DNA from: Alphaproteobacteria bacterium
GTDB lineage: Bacteria > Pseudomonadota > Alphaproteobacteria > UBA9655
NCBI GenBank assembly: GCA_019750035.1
Contig: JAIEOZ010000175.1
Location: 1 to 32,610 of the forward strand
Length of the DNA: 32,610 bases
Direction: 5' to 3'
Positions within the stretch are counted from its first letter, which is position 1. Each line of letters begins with the position of its first letter. A model generated the notes under the pieces. The model had not been told where the DNA came from and did no database searches. It saw nothing but the letters and a program-made list of their open reading frames with translations. Made by a program: the position numbers and the translations under genes. Shown piece by piece: positions 14,893 to 25,299 of the stretch.

Positions 14893-17019
14893 ATGAATAC
14901 TATTCTTCATTTCAAAATCAAGGGAATGCATTGTGTAAGCTGTGCAATACAGGTTGAGCGAGCGATTGCTTCTGTGGAAAATGTAAAAAAAGCTCAGGTT
15001 AATTTCGTGAGCGAAAAAGCAAATGTTGAAGTTGATTTCTCCAACCCTTCTCTCATTAAGGCTATTGTCAAAGCCATTCAAGGGGAAGGATATGAGGCCA
15101 GTCTGATTCACCAGAAAAATTTACCTCATGAGCCTCTGGTGAAAGGGCCTCATCTGTTCCATCTACGGCCTAAGTATATAGATTTGGGCATTGCAATCCT
15201 TTTTACCCTTCCTCTTTTAGCGCATATGGGAGGCTTTCCTGTTTCTCCCTATGTCCAGCTTGTGTGCGCCAGTGTGGTTCAGTTTTGGTCTGGACGACAC
15301 TTTTATCAGGCCGCTTGGAATTCGGTGAAGCGTTTGACCAGTAATATGGATCTTCTTGTGGTTCTTGGAACCTCCGCAGCTTATGGGTATAGCTTTGTCG
15401 GCGTATTCCTTCATTTTCCTGATTTGTATTTTGAAGCGGGAGCCGTTGTGATGACACTTGTCCTTTTAGGACGATGCCTTGAAGATCGTGCGAAACGATC
15501 AGCCAATGCCGCTGTAAGATCTTTGATGAAGCTCACCCCTCCCACGGCTCTTGTTGAGAAAAATGGCATTTATGTGGAATCTCTAAGTGATGACGTTAAA
15601 AAAGGGGATCACCTGATGGTTAGGTCTTGGCAACGTATTCCCGTAGATGGGTTCGTTTTCCGCGGAACGAGTGAAGTGGATGAATCAATGATTACTGGTG
15701 AAAGTGTTCCTGTTTTGAAGGCGGAGGGAGATAAAGTCATTGGAGGAGCGAGAAATACCTCTGGGGTTCTTTACCTTGAGGCAACCACCCTTGGTAATCA
15801 ATCGACTCTTTCTCGTCTGATTCGCTTGGTTGAAGAAGCGCAGTCTTCCCGCCCGCCTATTCAAAAACTCGTTGATCAAGTCTCTGCCATCTTTGTGCCC
15901 GCTGTTCTTTTGATGAGTCTCGTAACCTTTGGGGGATGGCTTGTTGTCGATTCATCCTTTCAACACGCTTTTCTGTCAGCCATTTCTGTTCTGGTTGTTG
16001 CTTGCCCCTGTGCCTTGGGATTAGCGACACCGACGGCCATCGTTGTGGCGATGGGAGCGGCGGCTCGGAAGGGCATTTTAATGAAAGACCTTGAGAGCCT
16101 TGAAGCTCTGCGGAAAGTTGATGTGATTGTTTTTGATAAAACAGGAACCCTTACCAAGGGTGAGTTTAGCCTGACGATTGCAAAATCACTCTCTGGGCTT
16201 TCGCAGGATCAATTGATTCTCACTGCAGCGTCTTTGCAAAAAGGAAGTGAGCATCCCGTTGCGAAAGCCTTCTTAAAGGGTGTTAAGGGGAGAAAATTAC
16301 TCGACGTTGTCGATTTTTTATCCTTTCCCGGAAAAGGAGTCCAGGGACAAGTGAATGGAACATTTTATTTTTTAGGATCAAAAGGGTTTATGGAAGAACA
16401 AGGAATTGACGTTCCTGCCTCTCGTCAAGTTGAACAAACGGTGATTTATTTGGCAGAAAAGGGAGGTCTTCTTGGCGTTTTTTACTTGGTGGATATACCC
16501 CGCAAGCGGGCTCCTGAAGCGCTTCAAGCGCTCAAGGCGATGGGTTTAAAAACGGTTATGTTGACAGGGGATAGAAAAGAAACAGCTCAAATGATTGGGG
16601 AAAAAGTGGGAATTGATGATGTGATGGCCCAGCTTCAGCCAAAAGATAAAGTGAACTATATTAAAGCGCAAGAGCAGCATCATCACTTAGTGGCTATGGT
16701 GGGAGATGGTGTGAACGATGGTCCTGCTTTAGCCGCTGCAACGGTTGGATTTGCGATGGGATCGGGAACAGATGTGGCGATGGATGCTGCCTCCATCACC
16801 TTGATGCGTCCTGCCCTTGAGTTGATTCCGCAGGCTTTCCTTCTTTCCAAAAAAACCTTTCGTATTATCCAAGAAAATCTTTTCTGGGCGTTTATCTTTA
16901 ATATTGTTGGAATTGGCTATGCTGCCTTTGGCTACCTTAGTCCGGAAATTGCGGGCGGTGCGATGGCCGCCAGCAGTATCATAGTTGTGATGAATTCCCT
17001 GCGATTAAAAAAAGGATGA
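14893..17019 (+). CDS. copA: Copper-exporting P1B-type ATPase
   Basis: The 708-residue protein pumps Cu(I) out of the cytoplasm at the cost of ATP. It has one N-terminal heavy-metal-binding domain with GMHCVSC (Cys14, Cys17), then membrane segments, the actuator motif TGES at 268-271, the ion-binding Cys371-Pro-Cys373 in the sixth transmembrane helix, phosphorylated Asp415 in DKTGTLT, a SEHPVAKA motif with the family His-Pro, and the hinge GDGVNDGPA from 604. The CPC motif points to monovalent copper or silver rather than zinc. The ATG follows a strong GGGAGAGG site. It stands alone on this strand and no CueR-type regulator is adjacent. Confidence 0.95.
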   Translation: MNTILHFKIKGMHCVSCAIQVERAIASVENVKKAQVNFVSEKANVEVDFSNPSLIKAIVKAIQGEGYEASLIHQKNLPHEPLVKGPHLFHLRPKYIDLGIAILFTLPLLAHMGGFPVSPYVQLVCASVVQFWSGRHFYQAAWNSVKRLTSNMDLLVVLGTSAAYGYSFVGVFLHFPDLYFEAGAVVMTLVLLGRCLEDRAKRSANAAVRSLMKLTPPTALVEKNGIYVESLSDDVKKGDHLMVRSWQRIPVDGFVFRGTSEVDESMITGESVPVLKAEGDKVIGGARNTSGVLYLEATTLGNQSTLSRLIRLVEEAQSSRPPIQKLVDQVSAIFVPAVLLMSLVTFGGWLVVDSSFQHAFLSAISVLVVACPCALGLATPTAIVVAMGAAARKGILMKDLESLEALRKVDVIVFDKTGTLTKGEFSLTIAKSLSGLSQDQLILTAASLQKGSEHPVAKAFLKGVKGRKLLDVVDFLSFPGKGVQGQVNGTFYFLGSKGFMEEQGIDVPASRQVEQTVIYLAEKGGLLGVFYLVDIPRKRAPEALQALKAMGLKTVMLTGDRKETAQMIGEKVGIDDVMAQLQPKDKVNYIKAQEQHHHLVAMVGDGVNDGPALAAATVGFAMGSGTDVAMDAASITLMRPALELIPQAFLLSKKTFRIIQENLFWAFIFNIVGIGYAAFGYLSPEIAGGAMAASSIIVVMNSLRLKKG

Positions 17020-17055
17020 TATAAGTTTTTAGACCTCACATCGCAAAATATTGTT

Positions 17056-17427
17056 TTAAGGAAGCTTACTTTTTATAAGATACTCAATAAGGGTTTCTAT
17101 TTTAGTGAGATCTGCATCCACTTTAAAATGTTTGATCCGTGAGGTTTCTCCGCGGATTAACACAATTTGCGATTTAGAAAGATGAAAGGTTTTGCTCAAA
17201 AGCTTGATTAAGGCTTCATTGGCTTTGCCGTTTTCAGGAACAGCCGTCACTTTCACGCGGAGAACTTTTTTGCCTTCAGCATTTAAGGCCCAACCTTCAA
17301 CCTTATTGGCGGAGGCTTTCGGGGTGAGATGGACAATTAAGAGCATAAATTCCGGATTCTGGTCAGTGACTTGGCCTCCTTGTCTTGTTTTCTTGCGTTT
17401 TTTGTTTGCGAGATCTTTCTTATTCAT
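17056..17427 (-). CDS. DUF167 (YggU) family protein
   Basis: This is a small soluble protein of about 123 residues. The core from about residue 28 has the DUF167 pattern: LTPKASANKVEG, LRVKVTAVPENGKANEALI, and SQIVLIRGETSRIKHFKV. The biochemical role of this widely conserved family is not established. A basic Lys/Arg-rich N-terminal extension precedes the domain. The start is uncertain: the ATG at 17427 has GGA at about 5 bp and overlaps the end of the upstream HTH gene by 8 bp, while an ATG at 17436 is also in frame. The overlap implies co-translation with the regulator. Confidence 0.85.
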   Translation of the reverse strand: MNKKDLANKKRKKTRQGGQVTDQNPEFMLLIVHLTPKASANKVEGWALNAEGKKVLRVKVTAVPENGKANEALIKLLSKTFHLSKSQIVLIRGETSRIKHFKVDADLTKIETLIEYLIKSKLP

Positions 17428-17629
17428 TTTTTCCATACTCAAGAATATCGCCAGGTTGACAGTCTAAGGCTTTGCAAATGGCTTCTAATGTTGAAAAGCG
17501 AATGGCCTTGGCTTTGCCGGTTTTTAAGATGGATAGATTTTGAATCGAAATTCCAACGTGTTCGGCGAGATCTTGGAGCTTTATCTTCCGCTTTGCCATC
17601 ATCACATCAAGATTAACAATAATTCCCAT
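17420..17629 (-). CDS. Small XRE-family (YozG-type) HTH regulator
   Basis: The 69-residue protein is a single Cro/C1-type helix-turn-helix of the short YozG kind: MAKRKIKLQDLAEHVGIS, then QNLSILKTGKAKAIRFSTL, then EAICKALDCQPGDILEY. Genes of this type are known to sit next to DUF2975 membrane proteins, and that is the case here, 11 bp away. It probably controls its own small operon, possibly with the membrane partner influencing it; the signal is unknown. The ATG at 17629 follows GGAG at good spacing. Confidence 0.9.
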   Translation of the reverse strand: MGIIVNLDVMMAKRKIKLQDLAEHVGISIQNLSILKTGKAKAIRFSTLEAICKALDCQPGDILEYGKNE

Positions 17630-17640
17630 TGTATGGCTCC

Positions 17641-18207
17641 TTAAATCGTTAGGTCTTGATCTTTTTGCAGCTTATAGCCTTCCGCCATAATCCAAGAAAT
17701 AACAATCACAAGCATTCCCCAAAACAAAACCTCAAGATTTGGTGTGCCAAAATTAAGAGAAATATAGCGATGGCCTGGAGGGTTAGAAAGCGTCGCCATC
17801 AGAATCGTGAGCATATCACTCATGGGTTTGACGAGCAAACCATCAAGAAAACATAACCATCCAAGATATTTATATTTCTGAACGTTTTCGGATGAAAAGA
17901 TATGCCCCTTTCGATAGTTTTGAAAAAGATGTTTCAGAATGAGAAGACCGAGGAAGAAAGGGGCCACTCCAAGAACGGCTCCTAAAAAGCCAATGCTCCA
18001 GCTTAAAGGCGTAAAGGTAAGGTTGATAAAACTCACCAGGCCTTCAGGCGTTTCAATGGGTTTTAAAATAAAGCCCTTCTCAACTAAATCTTTCACAGGC
18101 GCCCATTGAATCAATGTAAATTGAACGATGAGACATAAAGGTATTGTTAACAGCAGGGCATTAAAAATCCAGATGAGATAGGAGCTGACTTTTTGAATTT
18201 GTTGCAT
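17641..18207 (-). CDS. DUF2975-type membrane protein
   Basis: The 188-residue protein has about four hydrophobic segments, near residues 10-30, 65-93, 115-135 and 157-176, and fits the DUF2975 family in size, topology and the KGHIFSSENVQKYKYLGW loop. DUF2975 genes are regularly followed by a small YozG-type HTH gene, as here with an 11-bp gap, so the pair likely works together. No transport or enzyme motif is visible. The ATG at 18207 was preferred because TGAGGAAT precedes it; an ATG four codons upstream (18219) lacks a ribosome binding site. Confidence 0.8.
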   Translation of the reverse strand: MQQIQKVSSYLIWIFNALLLTIPLCLIVQFTLIQWAPVKDLVEKGFILKPIETPEGLVSFINLTFTPLSWSIGFLGAVLGVAPFFLGLLILKHLFQNYRKGHIFSSENVQKYKYLGWLCFLDGLLVKPMSDMLTILMATLSNPPGHRYISLNFGTPNLEVLFWGMLVIVISWIMAEGYKLQKDQDLTI

Positions 18208-18348
18208 AGTATTCCTCATAGCGGGTTATGAAGAGCAGGATAAGGGGGATTTTTATGTTTAGCAACAATTTTTTATCGATATTCGATAAAATTTATCCAG
18301 TTTTGGAAGTAGAAGCACTTTCTTCAACACGCCTGTGTCATGCTTGGG

Positions 18349-18389
18349 CTAGAAGTCCTTGATTTTCAATGAAAATCAACCGCTTCTAG
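18349..18389. repeat. 41-bp imperfect palindrome
   Basis: CTAGAAG pairs with CTTCTAG and TTGATTTT pairs with AAAATCAA, with a 3x3 internal loop and a 5-nt apical loop. There is no trailing T run. Flanking TCATGC and GAGGACG resemble the ends of small inverted-repeat elements. Confidence 0.6.
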
Positions 18390-18402
18390 ACCGGGGAGGA
18401 CG

Positions 18403-18446
18403 CTCGTCGGTTTGAAATAGGGTATCTTCAAGTTCAACGGGTATAG
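18403..18446. repeat. Dispersed intergenic repeat, copy C
   Basis: CTCGTCGG (18403-18410) and the 26-bp segment 18421-18446 match 13889-13896 and 13975-14000 respectively; the latter pair agrees at 23 of 26 bases. Order and orientation are the same in both places. Confidence 0.6.
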
Positions 18447-18533
18447 AGAGAATGAGATTCCTTAAATTTGCAGTTTTCAAGTCGGTGCTTTCGTTGTAAG
18501 AATGAGAGCAAATAAATAGGTGAGACACAAAGC

Positions 18534-18935
18534 GTGGATCTTTCTTCAAGCCAGCTGATGAATACGCCGCTAAATGGGAGCTTAGCAGACTATTTTAATA
18601 TTCTGGTCTTTATGGCTATTGCTTTTGGTTTGTCTATCTTTTTAGTCCTTTTATCTTTTTTGCGCGGGTCACGACGTCCAGATGCGGCAAAGTTGTCTCC
18701 TTATGAATGTGGGTTTGAGACTTTTAGTGATGCGCGGATGAAGTTTGACGTGCGATTTTATCTTGTTGCCATTCTGTTCATCATTTTTGATCTTGAAATT
18801 GCCTTTCTTTTTCCGTGGGCCATTAGTTTGAAAGACATAGGGCTCTATGGATTTTTTTCCATGATGCTTTTTTTAGCTATTTTAGCCGTTGGGTTTATTT
18901 ATGAATGGCGCAAAGGAGCTTTGGAATGGGAGTAA
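18534..18935 (+). CDS. nuoA: NADH-quinone oxidoreductase subunit A
   Basis: The 133-residue protein has three membrane segments and belongs to the membrane arm of complex I, near the quinone-binding junction. The PYECGFE motif and the [23 protein letters not shown] stretch (split here across the family's second helix) are diagnostic for NuoA/ND3. The start is GTG, with AGGTGAG about 9 bp ahead; an internal ATG at 18558 has no such site. It is the first gene of the nuo operon and its end overlaps nuoB. Confidence 0.94.
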   Translation: MDLSSSQLMNTPLNGSLADYFNILVFMAIAFGLSIFLVLLSFLRGSRRPDAAKLSPYECGFETFSDARMKFDVRFYLVAILFIIFDLEIAFLFPWAISLKDIGLYGFFSMMLFLAILAVGFIYEWRKGALEWE

Positions 18936-19504
18936 AAAAATTAACTTTACCAGCAGAAGCTTTAAAAGCAGGTTATGGCTTGCAAGCGATTCCCGAAGGA
19001 ATAGATCCAGATGTGCTTTTAGAAACGCTTAGCCAAGAGGTAAGTCAAAAAGGTTTTATCGTCACCCAGCTTGATAAAGTGGCCGCTTGGGCGCAGTCAG
19101 GATCTATATGGCCGATGACTTTTGGTCTGGCCTGTTGTGCTGTGGAAATGATGCAAACGGCTGCTTCTCGTTATGATTTGGATCGGTTTGGTGTCGTTTT
19201 TCGACCCAGTCCACGTCAGGCAGATCTGATGATTGTGGCAGGAACGTTAACGAATAAAATGGCACCGGCTTTGCGAAAAGTTTACGATCAAATGGCAGAG
19301 CCTCGCTATGTTATCTCTATGGGATCTTGTGCAAATGGGGGAGGATACTATCACTATTCTTATTCTGTGACACGGGGCTGTGATCGAATTGTCCCTGTGG
19401 ATGTTTATGTGCCCGGATGTCCTCCCACAGCCGAAGCCCTTCTCTATGGAATTTTGCAATTACAGCGTAAGATTCAACGCGAAAAACATTTTTCACGGTG
19501 TTAG
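18926..19504 (+). CDS. nuoB: NADH-quinone oxidoreductase subunit B
   Basis: The 192-residue peripheral subunit holds cluster N2, the [4Fe-4S] centre that hands electrons to quinone. The four ligands are visible as Cys70-Cys71 ([11 protein letters not shown]), Cys135 (GSCANGGG) and Cys165 (VPGCPPT). The ATG at 18926 was chosen over an in-frame ATG at 18905 because AAAGGAG lies 7 bp ahead of it; it overlaps the end of nuoA by 10 bp. The overlap indicates translational coupling. Confidence 0.96.
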   Translation: MGVKKLTLPAEALKAGYGLQAIPEGIDPDVLLETLSQEVSQKGFIVTQLDKVAAWAQSGSIWPMTFGLACCAVEMMQTAASRYDLDRFGVVFRPSPRQADLMIVAGTLTNKMAPALRKVYDQMAEPRYVISMGSCANGGGYYHYSYSVTRGCDRIVPVDVYVPGCPPTAEALLYGILQLQRKIQREKHFSRC

Positions 19505-19506
19505 GA

Positions 19507-20133
19507 ATGGGGATCTCTCGAAAGCTTGAAGACTTAGGGCGTTTGATCGCCGAGGAAATTGGCACAGATACGCTGGCATGGTCGGTTGAGTATGATGAAC
19601 TGATGTTTATTGTAGAAAGACCCTCGATTGTTCGCGTGTTGACCTACTTAAGAGATTCCAAAGGTCTTCAATTTGCTCAGCTCATGGATATTTGTGGCGT
19701 GGATTATTTGGGACGTGAGCTTCGGTTTGATGTGGTGTATAATCTCTTAAGCTTGGTTCACAATCAGCGTCTTCGACTGAAAGTTCAGGTAGAGGAAGGA
19801 ATGCCTGTTCCTTCTGTTGTTTCGGTTTACAGTAGTGCAAATTGGTGGGAGCGTGAGGTCTTTGACCTTTATGGGATTCCTTTTGAGGATCATCCAGACT
19901 TAAGACGCATTTTGACCGATTATGGATTTGAAGGGCATCCTTTACGAAAGGATTTTCCTCTGACGGGTTATGTAGAAGTGCGTTATGATGAAGAACAAAA
20001 ACGTGTTGTGTATGAGCCTGTCAAGTTGCCTCAAGCCTTTCGAAACTTTGATTTTGAAAGCCCCTGGGAAGGGATGGATTTTGCGGCGCAAACTCTAAAA
20101 TCAAAGCAACCTCTCCCAGAGGTAAGCTCATGA
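19507..20133 (+). CDS. nuoC: NADH-quinone oxidoreductase subunit C
   Basis: This roughly 208-residue subunit of the peripheral arm (30-kDa subunit type) packs against NuoD. Family signatures are [32 protein letters not shown] and [19 protein letters not shown]. It is not fused to NuoD, unlike in E. coli. The start is uncertain between ATG at 19507 and GTG at 19498, which overlaps nuoB; neither has a well-spaced ribosome binding site, so translation probably depends on coupling with nuoB. Confidence 0.94.
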   Translation: MGISRKLEDLGRLIAEEIGTDTLAWSVEYDELMFIVERPSIVRVLTYLRDSKGLQFAQLMDICGVDYLGRELRFDVVYNLLSLVHNQRLRLKVQVEEGMPVPSVVSVYSSANWWEREVFDLYGIPFEDHPDLRRILTDYGFEGHPLRKDFPLTGYVEVRYDEEQKRVVYEPVKLPQAFRNFDFESPWEGMDFAAQTLKSKQPLPEVSS

Positions 20134-21326
20134 CAGAGGCCTTACAGAAGAATGAGGCGAATAAGCAAAGTTTTACGCTAAACTTTGGCCCTCAGCATCC
20201 AGCTGCTCATGGGGTTTTACGTCTGATTCTCGACATGGATGGGGAAATTGTAGAGCGTGCCGATCCCCATATTGGGCTGCTGCACCGAGGGACGGAAAAG
20301 CTGATTGAATATAAAACCTACCTTCAGGCTATTCCTTACTTTGATCGGCTAGATTATGTGTCGCCGATGGCGCAAGAACATGCTTTTGCTTTAGCGGTTG
20401 AGAAATTATTAGGTCTTGAAATTCCGTTAAGAGCCAAATATATCCGTGTGTTATTTTGTGAGATTACCCGTATTTTAAATCATATTCTCAACATTACGAC
20501 CATGGCTATTGATGTAGGAGCTATGACACCTTTGCTATGGGGATTTGAGGAACGAGAAATTCTCATGGGCTTTTATGAGCGCGTTTCGGGTGCACGCATG
20601 CACGCAAACTATTTTCGCCCTGGAGGGGTGCACAAAGATCTTCCGCCAGGACTTGCCGAAGATATCATGGCTTTTGTGGAGCGGTTTCCTCACGTGATTG
20701 ATGATATTGAAACACTTTTGACGGAAAACCGTATTTTTAAGCAGAGAACAGTCAATATTGGTGTGGTCAATGCGGAGCAAGCGTTAGATTGGGGCTTTAG
20801 CGGGCCTATGTTGCGTGCGTCGAATGTTGCTTGGGATTTGCGTCGCAATCAGCCCTATGAAGTCTATGACCAAATGGACTTTTTTATCCCCGTCGGAAAA
20901 AATGGGGATTGTTATGATCGCTATTTGGTGCGGATGGAAGAAATGCGTCAGAGTGTTCGCATTATGAAGCAGTGCTTAGAACAAATGCCGGAAGGGCTTA
21001 TTAAAGTCGAAAATTACAAAATTACGCCGCCGCCTCGTGCAGAGATGAAGACATCTATGGAAGCCTTAATTCATCATTTCAAACTCTATACAGAGGGATA
21101 TCACGTCCCCAAAGGGGAGACCTATACGGTTGTTGAGGCGCCAAAGGGAGAATTTGGGGTATACTTGGTGTCAGATGGAAGTAATCAGCCCTATCGCTGT
21201 AAAATCAGGGCGCCGAGCTTTGCTTTTCTCCAAGCCTTAGATTTCATGGCAAAAGGTCATATGTTAGCTGATATTCCAAGTATTATTGGATCGTTGGATA
21301 TTGTGTTTGGGGAGATTGATCGGTGA
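20130..21326 (+). CDS. nuoD: NADH-quinone oxidoreductase subunit D
   Basis: The 398-residue 49-kDa-type subunit forms the quinone-reducing site with NuoB. Typical stretches are [15 protein letters not shown] near the N terminus, [28 protein letters not shown] and the C-terminal [11 protein letters not shown]. It descends from a hydrogenase large subunit but lacks the metal-site cysteines, as usual. The ATG overlaps the nuoC stop by 4 bp (ATGA), and GAGG precedes it. Length is normal. Confidence 0.97.
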   Translation: MTEALQKNEANKQSFTLNFGPQHPAAHGVLRLILDMDGEIVERADPHIGLLHRGTEKLIEYKTYLQAIPYFDRLDYVSPMAQEHAFALAVEKLLGLEIPLRAKYIRVLFCEITRILNHILNITTMAIDVGAMTPLLWGFEEREILMGFYERVSGARMHANYFRPGGVHKDLPPGLAEDIMAFVERFPHVIDDIETLLTENRIFKQRTVNIGVVNAEQALDWGFSGPMLRASNVAWDLRRNQPYEVYDQMDFFIPVGKNGDCYDRYLVRMEEMRQSVRIMKQCLEQMPEGLIKVENYKITPPPRAEMKTSMEALIHHFKLYTEGYHVPKGETYTVVEAPKGEFGVYLVSDGSNQPYRCKIRAPSFAFLQALDFMAKGHMLADIPSIIGSLDIVFGEIDR

Positions 21327-21940
21327 AAAAAAGTGCGCCCAAAAAAGACAGGTCCGCAAGCTCTTCTTCCATAGAAGATCTTAAGACGTTTTCTTTTTCT
21401 AAAGAGAATGAAGAACGTGTGGAAGAAATTATCAAACGTTATCCTAAAGGACGACAAGCCAGTGCTATTTTACCTCTGTTTGATCTTGCGCAACGGCAAT
21501 GTGGGGGGTGGTTACCAAAAAGCGCTATTGAAAAAATTACCGAGAGACTAGGGGTTTCACTCATTAGAGGCTACGAAGTGGCTACCTTTTATACAATGTT
21601 TAATTTAAATCCTGTGGGTCGATACCATCTTCAAATTTGTGGGACGACGCCTTGTATGCTGCGAGGGAGCGAAGACTTAAAACGGGTCTGTCAGCGTCAC
21701 CTTGGGATTGAGTGTAAAGAAACGACAGAAGACGGGCTTTTTACCCTGAGTGAAGTTGAATGTATTGGGGCTTGTGTGAACGCGCCTGCTATTCAAATAA
21801 ATGATGATTATTATGAAGATTTAACGGAAGAAAGCTTCCTAAAGCTGCTGAAAGATTTGGAAGCGGGTCTTGAGGTAAAGCCCGGATCTGTCTTGGGACG
21901 GCAAGGATCGGCTCCTTTGGAAAAGGAGTCACCATGTTAA
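21323..21940 (+). CDS. nuoE: NADH-quinone oxidoreductase subunit E
   Basis: The 205-residue peripheral subunit binds [2Fe-2S] cluster N1a. The four ligands are seen as Cys106 and Cys111 ([11 protein letters not shown]) and Cys147 and Cys151 ([11 protein letters not shown]). A GTG start overlaps the nuoD stop by 4 bp (GTGA). The C-terminal 30 residues form a low-complexity tail that is common in alphaproteobacterial NuoE. Confidence 0.95.
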   Translation: MKKSAPKKDRSASSSSIEDLKTFSFSKENEERVEEIIKRYPKGRQASAILPLFDLAQRQCGGWLPKSAIEKITERLGVSLIRGYEVATFYTMFNLNPVGRYHLQICGTTPCMLRGSEDLKRVCQRHLGIECKETTEDGLFTLSEVECIGACVNAPAIQINDDYYEDLTEESFLKLLKDLEAGLEVKPGSVLGRQGSAPLEKESPC

Positions 21941-23196
21941 GTCAAAAAGATGCTATTTTTACCAATCTATATGGCAGGCAAGAGTGGCGTTTGCCGGGGG
22001 CAAAGAAGCGAGGAGATTGGGATCGCACGCAAGCAGCCTTTGCGCAAGGTCAAGAATGGGTTATTCAAGAAATTATGGCTTCGGGTCTTAGGGGGCGTGG
22101 AGGCGCAGGGTTTCCAACGGGACGTAAATGGTCCTTTATGGCCAAAGATGATGGCATAACGCCCCGTTATCTTATTATTAATGCCGATGAGAGTGAGCCT
22201 GGGACGTGCAAAGATCGCGACATCTTACGATATGAACCCCATAAGCTTATAGAAGGGGCGCTGCTTGCGGGGTTTGCCATAGGGGCGCATACGGGTTACA
22301 TCTATATCCGTGGGGAGTTTTATCGAGAAGCAGAACACCTTGAAATTGCTATTAGAGAAGCCTACGAGGCAGGTCTTTTAGGAAAAAATGCTGCAAGCTC
22401 TGGCTGGGATTTTGATCTTTACGTTCATCGTGGGGCAGGGGCTTATATCTGTGGCGAAGAAACAGCGCTTTTAGAAAGTTTAGAAGGTAGAAAGGGCATG
22501 CCCCGTCTTAAGCCTCCCTTTCCAGCCCTTGTTGGGCTTTATGGATGTCCCACCATTGTTAACAATGTAGAAACCATTGCTGTCGTCCCCACAATTCTGC
22601 GACGAGGGGCTTCCTGGTTTGCTAGTCTTGGAACACCTAATAATACAGGTACAAAAATATTTTGTCTTTCTGGGCACGTTAATACACCTTGTAATGTAGA
22701 AGAGGTCATGGGAATTCCTCTTAAAGAACTGATTGAAAAATATGGTGGTGGCGTACGTGGAGGATGGGATAATCTTTTGGCCGTGATTCCGGGTGGATCT
22801 TCCGTTCCTCTTTTGCCAAAGGATATTTGTGAGATGGTTTTGATGGACTTTACGTCACTGGCCAATGTCAAAAGTGGATTAGGGACAGCTGGCGTCATTG
22901 TGATGGACAAATCAACGGATATTGTGCGAGCCATTGCGCGTCTTTCCAAATTTTATATGCATGAAAGTTGTGGCCAATGTACTCCTTGTCGAGAAGGGAC
23001 GGGATGGGTATGGCGTATGCTCGTTCGTTTGGCCGATGGATTGGGGACGATTAAGGATATTGATCGATTGGAAGAGGTAACATACCAAATTGAAGGACAC
23101 ACCATTTGTGCTCTTGGCGAGGCGGCTGCCTGGCCAGTGCAAGGGCTCGTTCGTCATTTTCGTCCTGAACTTGAGCGTCGGCTTGGCGTTCAGTAA
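21934..23196 (+). CDS. nuoF: NADH-quinone oxidoreductase subunit F
   Basis: The 420-residue subunit oxidises NADH and carries FMN and [4Fe-4S] cluster N3. The glycine-rich [13 protein letters not shown] (54-66) and the [19 protein letters not shown] stretch form the NADH/FMN site. Cluster ligands are Cys346, Cys349 and Cys352 ([12 protein letters not shown]) plus Cys392 (HTICALGE). The ATG overlaps nuoE by 7 bp and has a strong AAAAGGAG site. Confidence 0.97.
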   Translation: MLSQKDAIFTNLYGRQEWRLPGAKKRGDWDRTQAAFAQGQEWVIQEIMASGLRGRGGAGFPTGRKWSFMAKDDGITPRYLIINADESEPGTCKDRDILRYEPHKLIEGALLAGFAIGAHTGYIYIRGEFYREAEHLEIAIREAYEAGLLGKNAASSGWDFDLYVHRGAGAYICGEETALLESLEGRKGMPRLKPPFPALVGLYGCPTIVNNVETIAVVPTILRRGASWFASLGTPNNTGTKIFCLSGHVNTPCNVEEVMGIPLKELIEKYGGGVRGGWDNLLAVIPGGSSVPLLPKDICEMVLMDFTSLANVKSGLGTAGVIVMDKSTDIVRAIARLSKFYMHESCGQCTPCREGTGWVWRMLVRLADGLGTIKDIDRLEEVTYQIEGHTICALGEAAAWPVQGLVRHFRPELERRLGVQ

Positions 23197-23214
23197 GTCG
23201 CTTGGAGAGCAAAG

Positions 23215-25299
23215 ATGCCAAAGCTTTTGATTGATGGTAAGGAAATTGAAGTTTCTGAGGACGTGACTGTGCTTCAAGCCGCAGAGATGTTGGGCATTGA
23301 AATTCCTGTTTTTTGTTATCATCCCAAGCTTTCCATAGCGGGCAATTGCCGTATGTGTCTTGTTGAAATGGAAAAATCACCAAAGCCTATCGCAAGTTGC
23401 GCCATGCCTGTTTGTGAGGGAATGGTAATTCATACGCAAACGCCCATGGTCAAAAAAGCCCGTCAGGGAGTTTTAGAGTTCTTGCTCATTAATCATCCCT
23501 TAGATTGTCCGATTTGCGATCAAGGAGGAGAATGTGATCTTCAAGACATTACGGTGGCTTATGGTGGAGATTCGAGTCGCTTTGGGTTGAATAAACGAGC
23601 GGTTCCCGATAAAGATTTTGGTCCGCTGATTGAAACGGCAATGAATCGCTGCATTCATTGTACACGTTGTATCCGTTTTGCGACCGAAATAGCGGGAGTT
23701 CCCGAGTTGGGGGCGACGGGACGGGGTGAGGAGATGGAAATCGGGACATATATTCAAAAAGCCATCACGTCCGAACTTTCTGGAAACATGATTGATATTT
23801 GTCCTGTAGGAGCCTTAACTTCAAAACCTTATAATTTTCAAGGAAGGTCATGGGAGCTGTCTCATACGCCCTCCATTGATGTGCTGGATGCGGTAGGAAG
23901 TGCAATTCGCATTGATACGCGAGGACGAGAAGTAATGCGTATTCTCCCGCGCCAAAATGATAATGTGAATGAAGATTGGATTTCAGATAAGACTCGCTTT
24001 GCTTGTGATGGCTTGAAATATCAACGGCTTGATCGTCCTTATGTTCGTGGAAAAGATGGTCGACTTCACGCCGTAAGTTGGCATGAAGCTTTTGACGTGA
24101 TTGCCGATCGTCTTCAACACGTTCCCGGGGATCATATTGCCGCCATCGCCGGAGATATGATGGATGCAGAGGCCATGGTTGCTCTAAAGGATTTGATGAT
24201 GGCCCTGGGATCTCCTCATATGGACTGTCGTCAAGAGGGCGTGAGAACCGGGGTGGGTCCTCGCTGTAGCTACCTTTTTAATACGACGATTGCGGGGATT
24301 GAGCGAGCCGATTTTTGTCTTTTAATTGGGACGAGCCCTCGTTGGGAGGCGCCCTTGATCAATGCACGAATTCGAAAAAATTACCTTTTTACAGGTCTTC
24401 CCGTGGCCCTTATCGGTCACTTCCATGAGCAAGGGTATCCTTTGGATCATCTGGGTAATGATCCTTTTCTTCTTGAAAGAATCATGAAAGGAAAACACCC
24501 TATTTGTGCGGCGTTAAAGGCTGCTAAAAATCCGATGATGATTGTGGGACAGGGAGCTTTAAGGCGAGAAGATGGAAATATTATTCTTAGTCTTGCACGC
24601 CACATCGCGGATAAATATGAGTTTGTCCATAAAACAAAATCTCACAGTTTCGAGTATTGGAATGGTTTTAACGTCTTGCAGACGGTGGCAAGTCGTGTGG
24701 GAGGACTTGATTTAGGGTTTCTTCCTGGCCCTAATGGCTATGCTGTGGGAGAAATAATCCAAGCCATACGGCGTAAAAAAATTGAAGTTCTTTATCTTTT
24801 GGGAACGGATGAAATTGAGATGAAGCTCCTCAAATCAGCTTTTGTTATTTATCAAGGTCATCATGGGGATCGAGGGGCAGCTATTGCAGATGTTGTTTTA
24901 CCGGGGGCCGCTTATACTGAAAAGGATGGGACGTATGTTAATACGGAAGGGCGGATTCAACGGGGTTTAAAGGCGGTGTCACCTCCTGGTGAAGCTAAGG
25001 AAGATTGGAAAATCATTAAAGCTCTTTCCGAAAGGCTTGGTTTTGAGTTTTCCTACAATACACTTGATGAAATACGTGAACGACTTGTTGAAATTAACCC
25101 TCTTTTTGATGAGATTGACTGTGTTCAACGAACACAGTGGAGAGAGTTTGGTCAAGAGGGAGTGCTTTGTTCAGATCCATTTAGGCCGACGATTAAAAAT
25201 TTTTATATGACTGATTCTATTTCTCGTCACTCTGTTACGATGGCAAGGTGTACTCAAGAAATTTTAGCTGATAAACAAAGGGTTAGTTCCTATGATTAA
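23215..25299 (+). CDS. nuoG: NADH-quinone oxidoreductase subunit G
   Basis: The 694-residue subunit passes electrons through several Fe-S centres. N1b is held by Cys34, Cys45, Cys48 and Cys62; N5 by His94, Cys98, Cys101 and Cys107; N4 by Cys146, Cys149, Cys152 and Cys196. The C-terminal two thirds is a molybdopterin-oxidoreductase-like domain that has lost its cofactor, as in the mitochondrial 75-kDa subunit. The extra N7 ligand set of E. coli is not seen, as expected for alphaproteobacteria. The start follows GGAGAGCAAAG. Confidence 0.96.
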   Translation: MPKLLIDGKEIEVSEDVTVLQAAEMLGIEIPVFCYHPKLSIAGNCRMCLVEMEKSPKPIASCAMPVCEGMVIHTQTPMVKKARQGVLEFLLINHPLDCPICDQGGECDLQDITVAYGGDSSRFGLNKRAVPDKDFGPLIETAMNRCIHCTRCIRFATEIAGVPELGATGRGEEMEIGTYIQKAITSELSGNMIDICPVGALTSKPYNFQGRSWELSHTPSIDVLDAVGSAIRIDTRGREVMRILPRQNDNVNEDWISDKTRFACDGLKYQRLDRPYVRGKDGRLHAVSWHEAFDVIADRLQHVPGDHIAAIAGDMMDAEAMVALKDLMMALGSPHMDCRQEGVRTGVGPRCSYLFNTTIAGIERADFCLLIGTSPRWEAPLINARIRKNYLFTGLPVALIGHFHEQGYPLDHLGNDPFLLERIMKGKHPICAALKAAKNPMMIVGQGALRREDGNIILSLARHIADKYEFVHKTKSHSFEYWNGFNVLQTVASRVGGLDLGFLPGPNGYAVGEIIQAIRRKKIEVLYLLGTDEIEMKLLKSAFVIYQGHHGDRGAAIADVVLPGAAYTEKDGTYVNTEGRIQRGLKAVSPPGEAKEDWKIIKALSERLGFEFSYNTLDEIRERLVEINPLFDEIDCVQRTQWREFGQEGVLCSDPFRPTIKNFYMTDSISRHSVTMARCTQEILADKQRVSSYD

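Larger units (their letters stand above)
18208..18533. other. Intergenic region before nuoA with hairpin and repeat
   Basis: The minus-strand DUF2975 gene and the plus-strand nuo operon diverge from here, so both promoters are expected. The centre holds a 41-bp imperfect palindrome (18349-18389) and a copy of the dispersed repeat (18403-18446). The remaining 87 bp to nuoA contain no convincing -35/-10 pair, though TTGCAG is present. No small gene is seen. Confidence 0.55.
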
